Assembly (NCBI GenBank): GCA_902775555.1
Contig: CACYMQ010000033.1
Span: forward strand, 1-47,660
DNA: 47,660 bases
Origin: an uncultured Lachnospiraceae bacterium
Lineage (GTDB): Bacteria > Bacillota > Clostridia > Lachnospirales > Lachnospiraceae
Reading direction: 5' to 3'
Shown here in pieces: positions 1 to 8,931 of the stretch; position 1 is the stretch's first letter, and each line of letters opens with the position of its first letter. A model generated the notes under the pieces. It searched no databases. It worked only from the letters and a program-made list of their open reading frames with translations, and was not told where the DNA came from. The position numbers and the translations under genes were made by a program.

Positions 1-762
1 ATCTCCGTCTTCTATACCATCGTATTCTACCTGGAGCTTCTTTTTGTAGCGCTGATCTATGCCTATCTGTATCCGCTGATCGCTCGTTATCATACAACGG
101 TGAAGCAGGCGGTCAAGAATGCGGTACTTCTTTCCGTCGGCTATTTCTGGAGTTGGGTGAAGATCATCGTTGCATGGGTAGCTCCGATCGCACTGTCGAT
201 CATTTATCCCATCATTTTCCTTCATACCTGGTACCTGTGGCTTCTGATCCTGTTCGGAGCCATCATCTACGGAACGTCCTATACCATTCGGAATGTGTTT
301 AAGCAGAATGAAGAGGCTCTGAAACAGACAGAGGAAGAGGCGGCCGAGGAAGAGAAGAAGAAAGAAGCCATCGAGCAGCAGAAGGAAGAGGGCCGTGCGG
401 CTTTGGAAGAAGCAAGGCAGAAACAGGCTGAGCGTATCACTGCGGAGAATGAGGCTGACGGGGAAACCCGAAAGGAAGAGCCTTCCGAAGAAGATGGAAA
501 GACGGGGGGATCCGGGAAAAGTGAAGATCCGTCCGATGCTGGTCAGGCAGAGCGTAAGTCCGGCGGAAATAAATCCGGCGGAAATAAATCCGGCGGGAAC
601 AGATCCGGCGGAAATAAATCCGGCGGGAACAAGTCCGGCGGAAATAAATCCGGCGGGAACAAGTCCGGTGGGAACAGACCGAAATCCGGGAATCCCAACG
701 GGAATAAGAATAACGGCAATCAGGGAAACAGCGGGAAGAAAGGAAACGGCGGCAGGAAATAG
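1..762 (+). CDS. C-terminal part of a membrane protein with a repetitive tail
   Basis: The frame is open from the first base, so the start lies outside the window; 253 codons are visible. The first 90 or so residues hold about three hydrophobic segments, broadly like the end of YesL/DUF624-type membrane proteins, a family of unknown biochemical role. That assignment is from general appearance only. A charged Glu/Lys/Gln stretch that may form a coil follows, then eight KSGGN-type units and a Gly/Asn/Lys-rich tail. The tail has no recognisable domain and may be a flexible, positively charged extension. A hairpin terminator follows at 796. I am sure it is a coding region, unsure of the family. 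Confidence 0.7.
   Translation: MSVFYTIVFYLELLFVALIYAYLYPLIARYHTTVKQAVKNAVLLSVGYFWSWVKIIVAWVAPIALSIIYPIIFLHTWYLWLLILFGAIIYGTSYTIRNVFKQNEEALKQTEEEAAEEEKKKEAIEQQKEEGRAALEEARQKQAERITAENEADGETRKEEPSEEDGKTGGSGKSEDPSDAGQAERKSGGNKSGGNKSGGNRSGGNKSGGNKSGGNKSGGNKSGGNRPKSGNPNGNKNNGNQGNSGKKGNGGRK
556..675 (+). repeat. In-frame 15-bp minisatellite, eight copies
   Basis: Eight consecutive 15-base units of the form aagtccggcggaaat encode KSGGN (one unit has Arg for Lys). Third positions differ slightly between units (ggaaat or gggaac), so some divergence has accumulated. Because the unit is a multiple of three, copy-number change would keep the frame. Confidence 0.95.
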
Positions 763-795
763 CCTCCCCGGATCGCCGTGTCTATATGAGGAAAA

Positions 796-830
796 CCTGT
801 GTGAAGCAATCTGCTTCGACAGGCTTTTTT
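796..830 (+). terminator. Intrinsic terminator after the membrane protein gene
   Basis: The arms CCTGTGTGAAGCA (796-808) and TGCTTCGACAGG (812-823) pair with one bulge, followed by a T-run at 825-830. It separates the membrane protein gene from dgt. Confidence 0.8.
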
Positions 831-883
831 CTTTTCTCTGCAGATTTGATACCAGGAAAAAAGTACTTTTCAGACTTAGGAAG

Positions 884-889
884 TATAAT
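884..889 (+). promoter_or_regulatory. Probable -10 box of the dgt-dnaG-rpoD promoter
   Basis: A perfect TATAAT lies about 58 bases before the dgt start, just after the upstream terminator. I see no good -35 hexamer at 16-18 bases upstream, so the promoter is only partly supported. Confidence 0.45.
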
Positions 890-946
890 AATGATGTAGG
901 CTATTTTGTGTTCGACATTCTCGGTGAATGAGATGGGAGGCAGGGT

Positions 947-1954
947 ATGACCATACGCGAACAGTTTGAGCGGGAGGAACATGAACGGCTGAGCACATTT
1001 GCTTCCTTCAGTGACAGTTCCAAAGGACGTGACAGAAAGGAAGAGGAGAGTGATATCCGTACGGTATATCAGAGAGACCGGGACCGGATCATCCATTGTA
1101 AATCCTTCCGGCGTCTGAAGCATAAGACGCAGGTCTTTCTGTCTCCCTACGGGGATCATTACAGAACCCGTCTGACCCACACCCTTGAGGTGTCCCAGAT
1201 CGCAAGGACCATCGCAAAGGCAGTCAGGGCAAATGAGGATCTGACGGAGGCCATCGCTCTCGGACACGATCTCGGACATACCCCCTTCGGGCATGCCGGA
1301 GAACGGGCTCTTTCCAAAGCCGGCGGACGGCCATTCCTTCACAGTGAGCAGAGTGTCCGGGTGGTGGAACGGCTGGAGAAGGACGGAAAGGGGCTGAATC
1401 TTACCTGGGAGGTAAGGGACGGTATCCGGAATCACAGGACCAGCGCCAAGCCTGCCACTCTGGAGGGCGATATCGTACGTGTTTCGGATAAGATCGCCTA
1501 TATCAATCATGATATCGATGACGGGATCCGTGCGGGCCTTCTGCGGGAGGAACTGCTGCCGAGGGAATGTACGGAGGTCCTCGGGCACAAGACCCGGGAC
1601 CGGATCAATACATTTATACTGGATACCGTGGAGAATACCCTTGGGAAGCCGAGGGTAGCCATGTCGGAACCGGTAGAGACCGCGCTGTTCCGACTTCGGG
1701 CCTTCATGTTTGAAGAGCTGTACCGGAACCCTATGGCAAAAGGGGAGGAAGGGAAAGCGGAAGAGATCGTGGGGATGCTTTACGGACATTATCTGGAGCA
1801 TCCGGAAGAAATGCCGAAGGAATACCTTACCATGATGGATGAGGGGGAAGAGAGGAGCACGGTCGTCTGTGACTATATCGCCGGTATGACGGACAATTAT
1901 GCGGTCATGAAATTTCAGGAGATCTTCCTGCCGCATTCCTGGCAGAAGATGTGA
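947..1954 (+). CDS. dgt: dGTP triphosphohydrolase-like HD protein
   Basis: This is a 335-residue HD-domain protein of the deoxyguanosinetriphosphate triphosphohydrolase-like family. Family members cleave dNTPs to the deoxynucleoside and triphosphate and so tune dNTP pools. The metal-binding set is visible: His78 in RLTHTLEVSQ, His107-Asp108 in GHDLGHTPFGH, and a distal Asp near residue 181 in RVSDKIAYINHD. The N-terminal RRLKHKTQVF segment is also typical. Start ATG 947 follows GGGAGG at 933-938 with good spacing. It lies directly before dnaG (22-base gap), an order common in Clostridia and probably one transcript. Substrate preference cannot be read from the sequence. Confidence 0.93.
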   Translation: MTIREQFEREEHERLSTFASFSDSSKGRDRKEEESDIRTVYQRDRDRIIHCKSFRRLKHKTQVFLSPYGDHYRTRLTHTLEVSQIARTIAKAVRANEDLTEAIALGHDLGHTPFGHAGERALSKAGGRPFLHSEQSVRVVERLEKDGKGLNLTWEVRDGIRNHRTSAKPATLEGDIVRVSDKIAYINHDIDDGIRAGLLREELLPRECTEVLGHKTRDRINTFILDTVENTLGKPRVAMSEPVETALFRLRAFMFEELYRNPMAKGEEGKAEEIVGMLYGHYLEHPEEMPKEYLTMMDEGEERSTVVCDYIAGMTDNYAVMKFQEIFLPHSWQKM

Positions 1955-1976
1955 TGACAGAGAAAAGAGGAATGAT

Positions 1977-3803
1977 ATGTATTATCCCGAAGAGGTGATC
2001 GAAGAGGTGCGGTCGCGAAATGATATCGTGGATGTGATCTCTTCGTATGTGGGATTAAAACGTGCGGGCAGCAATTATACCTGCTGCTGTCCGTTCCATA
2101 ATGAGAAGACCCCTTCCTTCTCGGTCAGTAAACAAAAGCAGATGTTTTACTGCTTCGGCTGTCATGAGGGCGGAAATGTATTCAGCTTCGTTATGAAGTA
2201 CGAGCATTTCACCTTCCAGGAGGCGGTAAAAAGTCTGGCGGCCCGGGTAGGATATGCATTGCCGGAGGTGGAGCCATCAGAGGATGATAAGCGAAGGGCG
2301 GACCGAAGACAGAAGCTGCGGGATGTGAATACGGCTGCGGCGGCATATTTTCACTACCTGCTTACCAAGACGGAGCGGGGAAAACTCGGATATCAGTATT
2401 TCAGGGAGAAACGCGGGTTTACGGATGAGACCATAGGAAGGTTCGGACTGGGATTTTCGGATATCTATGCCGATGATCTGTATAAGTACCTGAAGTCCAA
2501 GGGCTTCGGTGATGAGGTGATGCGGGATGCCGGCCTGGTGGAATTTGATGAAAAAAGGGGACCGCATGATAAGTTCTGGAACCGGGTGATGGTTCCGATC
2601 CTGGATCAGAACGGAAAATGCATTGCCTTCGGCGGACGGGTACTCGGAGACGGGAAACCGAAATACATGAATACAAAGGAGACGGAACTCTTTGATAAGA
2701 GCCGGACGTTGTTTGCATTCTATCTGGCCAGGAGAAGCCGAAGGCGGGGCGTGATACTCTGTGAGGGCTATATGGATGTCATCAGCCAGCACCAGGCAGG
2801 CTTTGACAATGCGCTTGCTTCGCTTGGAACCGCATTTACGCCGGGTCAGGCATCGCTGATCAAGAGATTTACAAATGAGGTTTATCTGGCGTACGACAGT
2901 GATAATGCGGGAACTATGGCGGCAAAAAAAGCGATCCGTGTCCTAAGATCCCAGGGGATGAGTCAACGTGTGATCGATCTGTCTCCGCATAAGGATCCGG
3001 ATGAATTTCTGGCAGCGGAAGGTGCGGAAGCGTATGAGGAACGGATACGGGATGCCATTCCGGGAAGGCTGTTCCTGATCCGTCAGGCGGCCGCGGGATA
3101 CAGGAAAAATGATCCGGAGGAGAAAGCGGCCATGATCCGGGATGTTGCCGGGCAGATCGCGGAAAGCCAGGATCCTGCGGAACGGGCCAGTTATATAGAA
3201 ACGGTTGCGGAGGAGCTGATGCTGGATGCCGGGTTGTTGAAGCAGGAGGTGACCCGGATCGGAATGATGGGGCTTGCAGAGAAGGAGGGTATGTCCGGGA
3301 CGGAAGATGCAGAAGCTTTCGTGAATCCGGAGACCGAAAGAAGAGTGCATGCAGGCGCTGTTTATATGAAGGATACCGGAAGACCGGATGAGAAGAAGGG
3401 AGAGCGCCCGGATGAAACGGAGGCGCATCTTCTTACCCATATGGTGAACCGGCCGGAACTGTTCGGTAAACTGAAGAACTATATCAGCGAGGAGGATTTC
3501 TCCGGTAAGGTAAAGGAGGTTGCAACACAGCTGTTTCGACAATACCGGGACACCGGTCAGGTGAATCCGGCAGCTCTGCTCAACCGGTTTGAGGAGTCCG
3601 GAGAGCAAAGGGAGATCGCAGGGATCCTTTCCAGGGATGAGCCTTTTGAAATAGAGAAGGAGGCCGAGGAAAAGGCGCTTACCGAAATGGTGAAGAAGCT
3701 GAAGCTCCGTGAGGTGGACAGAAAGCTTCGCGGCGGCGAGGGAAGCGCATTTGAACTTGCGAAGAAGAAAAAGGACATACAGAAATTGGAGATACATCTG
3801 TAG
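1977..3803 (+). CDS. dnaG: DNA primase
   Basis: This 608-residue primase synthesises RNA primers at the replication fork with the DnaB helicase. The CHC2 zinc finger is at residues 36-62 (Cys38, His41, Cys59, Cys62). A TOPRIM catalytic core follows, with CEGYMDVI near residue 260 and AYDSDNAG near 305, carrying the acidic metal ligands. The C-terminal region (about 440-608) matches the helicase-interacting part in position but is poorly conserved. Length is normal for Firmicutes. It sits between dgt and rpoD in the classical dnaG-rpoD macromolecular synthesis arrangement, without rpsU. Confidence 0.97.
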   Translation: MYYPEEVIEEVRSRNDIVDVISSYVGLKRAGSNYTCCCPFHNEKTPSFSVSKQKQMFYCFGCHEGGNVFSFVMKYEHFTFQEAVKSLAARVGYALPEVEPSEDDKRRADRRQKLRDVNTAAAAYFHYLLTKTERGKLGYQYFREKRGFTDETIGRFGLGFSDIYADDLYKYLKSKGFGDEVMRDAGLVEFDEKRGPHDKFWNRVMVPILDQNGKCIAFGGRVLGDGKPKYMNTKETELFDKSRTLFAFYLARRSRRRGVILCEGYMDVISQHQAGFDNALASLGTAFTPGQASLIKRFTNEVYLAYDSDNAGTMAAKKAIRVLRSQGMSQRVIDLSPHKDPDEFLAAEGAEAYEERIRDAIPGRLFLIRQAAAGYRKNDPEEKAAMIRDVAGQIAESQDPAERASYIETVAEELMLDAGLLKQEVTRIGMMGLAEKEGMSGTEDAEAFVNPETERRVHAGAVYMKDTGRPDEKKGERPDETEAHLLTHMVNRPELFGKLKNYISEEDFSGKVKEVATQLFRQYRDTGQVNPAALLNRFEESGEQREIAGILSRDEPFEIEKEAEEKALTEMVKKLKLREVDRKLRGGEGSAFELAKKKKDIQKLEIHL

Positions 3804-3808
3804 AAAGT

Positions 3809-3845
3809 CATTTGCAGAGATACATTTGCAAAGATGCATTTAGAA
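3809..3845 (+). repeat. Short tandem repeat between dnaG and rpoD
   Basis: The gap contains a 14-base unit, catttgcagagata then catttgcaaagatg, and a third partial catttag. It could allow small length changes in the rpoD leader. I see no terminator here, in line with dnaG-rpoD cotranscription. Confidence 0.6.
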
Positions 3846-3860
3846 AGAAAGGTTGGATCT

Positions 3861-5495
3861 ATGGCAACGAAGAAGAAAACGGAGACTACGGAAGAGGTTG
3901 TTGAAAAGGCAGTAAAGAAGACTGCGGCAAAGTCAGCAACGAAGAAGGCGGCGGAGAAGACCGAGAAGACCGAGAAGGCTGAAAAGGACGAGAAGGCGGA
4001 GACAAAGAAGGCGTCTTCAAAGGCAGAGAAAGCCGAGAAGGAGAAGGCATCCCCGAAGGCAGAGAAAGCCGAGAAGGAGAAGGCATCCCCGAAGGCAGAG
4101 AAAGCCGGGAAGGAAGAAAAGGCAGAGCCGAAGAAGACAGCCGCAAAGGCGGCAAAGCCGAAGAAAAGCGCTAAAAAAGAGGAGGCTGCCGCACTTTCTC
4201 CGGAAGATCTTGAAGCTGAGGCAGACCGCCTTCTGGCCGAAGACGAAATGGCGAACCGCGTTGAGATGGATGAATTGAACCAGTCGGAGAGAGATGCGCT
4301 TACCGCATTGGATGATATGGGCTTTGATTCCAGAGAACGGGAATCCGGCATGTCGGTGGAACAGCTGGTCAGCAATCCGGAATATAAGAAACATCTGGAA
4401 GAGCTTCTTGCCAAAGCCAGAAAAGAGAAGAATGTGATCGAAGATGCGGAGATCATAGGTGCATTCAAGGATAAGAGTCATCTTCTGACACCGGACAGCT
4501 TCGGCGCCATCCTGGAGTATTTTGAAAATAACGGCGTGGATGTCCTCACCATCACCGAGGACGATGATGATATCACAGAGGATGATCTTGATTTCCCGAT
4601 CTCGGATGAAGAGGAACTCGAGCAGATCGATCTGGAGCAGGTGGATCTTTCCGTTCCGGAGGGCGTCAGCATAGAAGATCCTGTTCGTATGTATCTGAAG
4701 GAGATCGGTAAGGTTCCGCTTCTTTCCGCAGAGGATGAGATCGATCTGGCCAAGCGTATGGAGAATGGAGATGAGGCGGCAAAGAAGAAACTGGCGGAAG
4801 CCAATCTCCGGCTGGTAGTCAGCATCGCAAAGCGTTATGTGGGACGTGGTATGTTGTTCCTTGATCTGATCCAGGAAGGAAATCTCGGACTGATCAAGGC
4901 AGTGGAGAAGTTCGATTACCGAAAGGGCTATAAGTTCTCCACCTATGCGACATGGTGGATCCGTCAGGCGATCACCCGTGCCATAGCCGATCAGGCAAGG
5001 ACCATCCGTATCCCTGTGCATATGGTCGAGACCATCAATAAACTGATCCGTGTTTCCCGTCAGCTGCTTCAGGAGCTGGGACGTGAGCCCATTCCGGAGG
5101 AGATCGCGGAGGAGATGGATATTTCCGTGGAGAGAGTCCGTGAGATCCTGAAGATCTCTCAGGAACCGGTATCTCTGGAAACCCCCATCGGTGAAGAGGA
5201 AGACAGCCACCTGGGTGACTTCATACAGGATGAAAATGTTCCGGTGCCCGCAGAGGCGGCAGCATTCACCCTGCTGAAGGAGCAGCTGGTGGATGTGCTG
5301 GGAACACTGACGGACCGTGAGCAGAAGGTGCTCCGTCTCAGGTTCGGACTGGATGACGGAAGAGCACGTACTCTGGAGGAAGTGGGTAAGGAGTTTAATG
5401 TTACCCGTGAGCGTATCCGTCAGATAGAGGCCAAGGCGCTTCGGAAGCTGCGCCATCCTTCCAGAAGCAGAAAATTAAAGGAATTCCTGGAGTGA
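3861..5495 (+). CDS. rpoD: Primary sigma factor with a Lys/Ala/Glu-rich N-terminal extension
   Basis: This sigma-70 family housekeeping sigma directs RNA polymerase to -35/-10 promoters. ATG 3861 (MATKKK) is chosen because a GAAAGG ribosome site lies just upstream; an in-frame ATG at 3834 has none. The protein is 544 residues against about 370 in Bacillus. Residues 1-110 are a low-complexity Lys/Ala/Glu extension with repeated [12 protein letters not shown] units. Region 1.2 begins near 272 ([12 protein letters not shown]). Region 2 includes [12 protein letters not shown] and the -10-recognition segment [14 protein letters not shown]. Region 4 ends with the helix-turn-helix [14 protein letters not shown]. 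All functional regions are intact; only the N-terminus is unusual. Confidence 0.97.
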   Translation: MATKKKTETTEEVVEKAVKKTAAKSATKKAAEKTEKTEKAEKDEKAETKKASSKAEKAEKEKASPKAEKAEKEKASPKAEKAGKEEKAEPKKTAAKAAKPKKSAKKEEAAALSPEDLEAEADRLLAEDEMANRVEMDELNQSERDALTALDDMGFDSRERESGMSVEQLVSNPEYKKHLEELLAKARKEKNVIEDAEIIGAFKDKSHLLTPDSFGAILEYFENNGVDVLTITEDDDDITEDDLDFPISDEEELEQIDLEQVDLSVPEGVSIEDPVRMYLKEIGKVPLLSAEDEIDLAKRMENGDEAAKKKLAEANLRLVVSIAKRYVGRGMLFLDLIQEGNLGLIKAVEKFDYRKGYKFSTYATWWIRQAITRAIADQARTIRIPVHMVETINKLIRVSRQLLQELGREPIPEEIAEEMDISVERVREILKISQEPVSLETPIGEEEDSHLGDFIQDENVPVPAEAAAFTLLKEQLVDVLGTLTDREQKVLRLRFGLDDGRARTLEEVGKEFNVTRERIRQIEAKALRKLRHPSRSRKLKEFLE

Positions 5496-5500
5496 TGACT

Positions 5501-6214
5501 ATGAGAGAATTGGGGACACGTTTACAGGCGATCGTAGACTATGTAGAGCCGGACCGGAAGGTGGCCGATGTGGGGTGTGACCATGCTTATGTAAGTATGG
5601 AACTGGCAGAGAAGAAGAACTGCACCGTGATCGCCATGGACATCAATGAGGGACCGCTGAAGATCGCTGAGGAGAATATTTACGGAGAACGTCTGGAGAA
5701 GAAGGTGGAGACCCGTTTGTCCAACGGACTTGAAGCGCTGGAACCGGGGGAAGTGGATACCATCGTGATCGCGGGTATGGGTGGTCATCTGATCACCGAT
5801 ATCCTGCGGGACGGTGCGGATAAACTGAAGCCCGGGATGCGGCTGGTGCTTTCACCCCAGTCGGATCTGAGACTGGTCAGGTATTCCCTTCGGAAGCAGA
5901 ACATTTTTATCGATTCCGAAAAATGCCTTTCCGAGGGAGGAAAATGGTATTTTATCCTGAACTGTACCGTGGGAATGAGCCTTCCTCTCGGGGTGCCGGA
6001 TGAGGTGGCAAAGCAGAATATGGATTACGGAGCATATCTGCCGGAGCATCCCACAGCGGAATTCAGGGAATTTCTGGATTGGGAAGCCAGGGGCTTTGAG
6101 GTACTGATCAAGGATCTTGCGAGGCAGAGGACACCGGCTGCCAGAGCCCGGAAGGGAAGTCTGGAGAAGCAACTGGAAATGAACAAAAGACTTCGGGAAG
6201 CTATCGGGGAGTAG
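5501..6214 (+). CDS. trmK: tRNA (adenine(22)-N1)-methyltransferase, TrmK family
   Basis: This 237-residue SAM-dependent methyltransferase is expected to make m1A22 in tRNA. The SAM-binding motif VADVGCDHAYVSM lies at residues 21-33, the acidic loop AMDINEGPL follows, and the catalytic-region GMGG signature is near residue 92. ATG 5501 is preferred because GGAG (5489-5492) is correctly spaced for it; upstream GTG 5492 and ATG 5495 are too close to that site. The gene starts a few bases after rpoD and is surely cotranscribed. The rpoD-trmK order is conserved across Clostridia. Confidence 0.92.
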   Translation: MRELGTRLQAIVDYVEPDRKVADVGCDHAYVSMELAEKKNCTVIAMDINEGPLKIAEENIYGERLEKKVETRLSNGLEALEPGEVDTIVIAGMGGHLITDILRDGADKLKPGMRLVLSPQSDLRLVRYSLRKQNIFIDSEKCLSEGGKWYFILNCTVGMSLPLGVPDEVAKQNMDYGAYLPEHPTAEFREFLDWEARGFEVLIKDLARQRTPAARARKGSLEKQLEMNKRLREAIGE

Positions 6215-6250
6215 TGCTTCTGCGTCGGTGAGATATAAGGAGAGGGGTAT

Positions 6251-7921
6251 ATGAAGGAGATCACGATTAAGATCCTGGAAGGAACGGAAACCAGAGACCT
6301 GAATGTGGAAAGCGGGATCCAGCTGCTCGACCTGGTGGACCAGAATCCGTCCGATGGGAAGATGGTCGTAGGTGCCAAGGTGAATAAGCGCCTGGTGGAA
6401 CTGGGATACAGGATCTTCAAACCTTCGGAGGTGGAATTTGTTACGACAGAGGATGCCATCGGTTCGGAAATGTATAAAAGAAGCCTGACCCTTTTGATGG
6501 TGAGGGCATTTCATGAGGCATTTCCGGAGAAGAGGGTTCGGGTGAATTATTCCCTTGGCCAGGGATTCTTCTGCACGATATATGACACGGATAACAAACT
6601 GCAGGAACCTACGAGGGATGAACTGAAACAGGTGAAGAATATCATGCGCCGCCTCGTGGAGGAGAAGAAACCCATCGAAAAGAAGGTGCTGAAGACCTCG
6701 GAGGCGGTGAAACTGTTCCGGGAACACGGGATGACGCAGAAGGCGGAACTGTTCCGCTACAGAAGAGCTTCCAGAGTGAATCTGTATGAGCTGGATGGTT
6801 ACATGGATTATTTCTATGGTTATATGCTGCCTTCCACGGAGGGGCTGTCCAGATTCAACCTGATCCCGTTTGATGATGGTTTTATTCTGGCGGTTCCGAG
6901 AAGAAACAGTCTGCAGGTGGGAAGAGTCCATCGTGCACCGGAGTCTCTTTACACGGCACTCCGGGAAGCGGAGGAATGGGGAAATCAGCTGGAGCTGTCC
7001 GGTGTAGGACAGTTAAATACGGAGATTTGCAGAGGGCATCTGAATGAGCTGATCCTGATGCAGGAAGCGGTCATGGAGAAGAAAATCGCAGACATTGCGG
7101 AAGACATCCATGCGAAGAAAAGAAAACTGGTTCTGATCGCAGGACCGTCTTCATCCGGCAAGACCACATTTTCCAACCGGCTTGCGATACAGCTTCGTGC
7201 GCACGGCCTCCGTCCGCATCCCATTGCCATGGACAATTTCTTCAAGGAGCGTTTGGAAACGCCGAAGGATGAAAACGGAAAATATGATTTTGAATGCATT
7301 GATGCCATGGATCTGGAGCTGTTCAATACTACCATGGAAAAGCTTCTGAAGGGCGAAGAGGCAAGGATGCCGAAATTCGATTTCACCCTGGGTGAAAAGA
7401 AGTATGACGGAAGAACGCTGAAGCTGCAGCCCGAGGATGTATTGGTCGTAGAGGGGATCCATGCACTGAATCCTGCGTCGACCTACGCGCTTCCGGGTGA
7501 TTCGAGTTATAAGATCTATATCAGTGCACTGACACAGTTGAATCTGGATGAGCATAACCGGATCTCAACATCGGATACCCGTCTGTTGCGGCGGATCGTG
7601 CGGGATGCCCGCACCAGGGGAAATGATGCGGCAAATACCATTGCCATGTGGGAATCCGTAAGAAGAGGCGAAGAGAAGAATATCTTCCCGTTTCAGGGTG
7701 AGGCGGATGCACTGTTTAACTCCGCCCTGATCTATGAACTTCCCGCCATCAAGATCATAGCTGAGCCGTTGCTCTTTATGGTCGGCCGGGATAGGGAGGA
7801 GTATTACGAGGCCAAACGGCTGCTGAAGTTCCTGGATTATTTCCTGGGGATCGATTTCAGTACGGTACCGACGAATTCCCTGCTGAGAGAGTTTATCGGA
7901 GGAGGGTGCTTCGAGATATAA
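6251..7921 (+). CDS. Nucleoside (uridine) kinase with TGS-like N-terminal domains
   Basis: This 556-residue protein joins an N-terminal TGS-like and threonyl-tRNA-synthetase-like region (about 1-270) to a uridine kinase/phosphoribulokinase-type P-loop domain. The Walker A motif GPSSSGKTTF is near residue 298; a DNFF loop and VVEGIHALNP follow, as in uridine kinases. Family members phosphorylate nucleosides, probably uridine or cytidine, in pyrimidine salvage; the role of the N-terminal part is not known to me. ATG 6251 follows AGGAGAGG. It is 37 bases after trmK and probably in the same operon. It ends head-to-head against the minus-strand rnpB. Confidence 0.85.
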   Translation: MKEITIKILEGTETRDLNVESGIQLLDLVDQNPSDGKMVVGAKVNKRLVELGYRIFKPSEVEFVTTEDAIGSEMYKRSLTLLMVRAFHEAFPEKRVRVNYSLGQGFFCTIYDTDNKLQEPTRDELKQVKNIMRRLVEEKKPIEKKVLKTSEAVKLFREHGMTQKAELFRYRRASRVNLYELDGYMDYFYGYMLPSTEGLSRFNLIPFDDGFILAVPRRNSLQVGRVHRAPESLYTALREAEEWGNQLELSGVGQLNTEICRGHLNELILMQEAVMEKKIADIAEDIHAKKRKLVLIAGPSSSGKTTFSNRLAIQLRAHGLRPHPIAMDNFFKERLETPKDENGKYDFECIDAMDLELFNTTMEKLLKGEEARMPKFDFTLGEKKYDGRTLKLQPEDVLVVEGIHALNPASTYALPGDSSYKIYISALTQLNLDEHNRISTSDTRLLRRIVRDARTRGNDAANTIAMWESVRRGEEKNIFPFQGEADALFNSALIYELPAIKIIAEPLLFMVGRDREEYYEAKRLLKFLDYFLGIDFSTVPTNSLLREFIGGGCFEI

Positions 7922-7925
7922 AAAG

Positions 7926-8274
7926 AGCCGAGCAGAACGATAAGCCGGGTTATGTCGTGGGTGATCATCTATCTAGGCCATACGTTGCCGCATGGCTCAA
8001 GCAACCTACCTGTGACACGGCGGGCAGCCGTATGGTCACGTCTTGGTCTTGCTTCGGATGGGGTTTACAGAGCCTGTTCTGTTACCAGACCAGCGGTGAG
8101 CTCTTACCTCGCCATTTCACCCTTACCGGCCGAAACCGGCGGTATCTTTCTGTTGCACTTTCCCGGGAGTCGCCTCCGCCGGACGTTATCCGGCATCCTG
8201 CCCTGTGAAGCCCGGACTTTCCTCACCCGGTGTTCGAGACACCGGCCGCGATCACCTGTCCTGCTCGACAGGTT
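7926..8274 (-). ncRNA. rnpB: RNase P RNA, bacterial class A
   Basis: On the minus strand the sequence carries RNase P RNA hallmarks: GAGGAAAGTCCGGGCTTC near the 5' end, the AGGGTGAAATGGCGAGGTAA block and the GGTAAACCCC-like block in the middle, and a closing P1 strand. The two ends (GTCGAGCAGGA near 8270 and TTCTGCTCGGC near 7930) pair to form P1. A minus-strand -10 TATGAT sits at 8280-8285 and a T-run follows the 3' end at 7919-7924. This RNA is the catalytic subunit that matures tRNA 5' ends. End positions are accurate to within a few bases. Confidence 0.95.
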
Positions 8275-8327
8275 GTAGTGTATCATAGATGGAGAAAAAC
8301 TTCCAGTGAAAAAGAAAGGAGAAGCTT

Positions 8328-8885
8328 ATGGAACTTGAGACCTGTATCAGAGAGAGAAGAAGTGTACGGCGTTTTACCGAGGAACCCGTAGATCATGCCA
8401 CCATAGAGAAGATCATCGAACTGGCAAGATTTGCACCGTCCTGGAAGAACACCCAGACATCCAGATACTATGTGATCGAGGATGCTGATAAGATCGCAAG
8501 GATCTGCGAAGAGGGTGTTATGGGCTTTGAGGGAAATCAGAAGACGCTTGCAAAGGCGAAGCAGCTTCTGGTCCTTGCTACCGTGAATAAACGCTGCGGA
8601 TATGAGAGAGACGGTTCCTTTACAACCTCGAAGGAAGACCGCTGGGAGATGTTTGATGCAGGGATCGCTGCACAGACCTTTTCGCTGGCAGCACACTCTC
8701 TGGGAGTGGGGAGTGTTATGATGGGCATTTTTGATGAGAAGAAGATCGCAGAGATCATCGGACTACCGGAAGGACAGAGCGTGTCCTGCCTTCTGGCATT
8801 CGGCTATCCCAAGTTCATGCCGGATCCGGTTCCGCGGAAGGAAGTATCGGATCTTCTTACCTATGTTGAGCCCGCGGAAGAATGA
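8328..8885 (+). CDS. Nitroreductase family flavoprotein
   Basis: This 185-residue protein of the FMN-dependent nitroreductase family opens with the characteristic RRSVRRFTEEPV and has a flavin-binding segment around FAPSWKNTQ. Family members use NAD(P)H to reduce nitro groups, quinones or other acceptors; the natural substrate cannot be predicted. Length is that of the small nitroreductases. ATG 8328 follows AAAGGAGAAGC. It stands alone between rnpB and topB; the 46-base gap to topB may allow cotranscription. Confidence 0.88.
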   Translation: MELETCIRERRSVRRFTEEPVDHATIEKIIELARFAPSWKNTQTSRYYVIEDADKIARICEEGVMGFEGNQKTLAKAKQLLVLATVNKRCGYERDGSFTTSKEDRWEMFDAGIAAQTFSLAAHSLGVGSVMMGIFDEKKIAEIIGLPEGQSVSCLLAFGYPKFMPDPVPRKEVSDLLTYVEPAEE

Positions 8886-8931
8886 TCAAAGGATAAAGAG
8901 ACTGAAGAAAGAGATTAGGAGATCATAGTAT

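Noticed and set aside
782-1936. Long minus-strand frame opposite dgt and similar long antisense frames over dnaG, rpoD, topB and infC
   Set aside because: Shadows of the real genes: no ribosome sites, no domains, and composition mirrors the coding strand.
7906-8286. Open reading frames across 7906-8286 on both strands
   Set aside because: They lie entirely within RNase P RNA.
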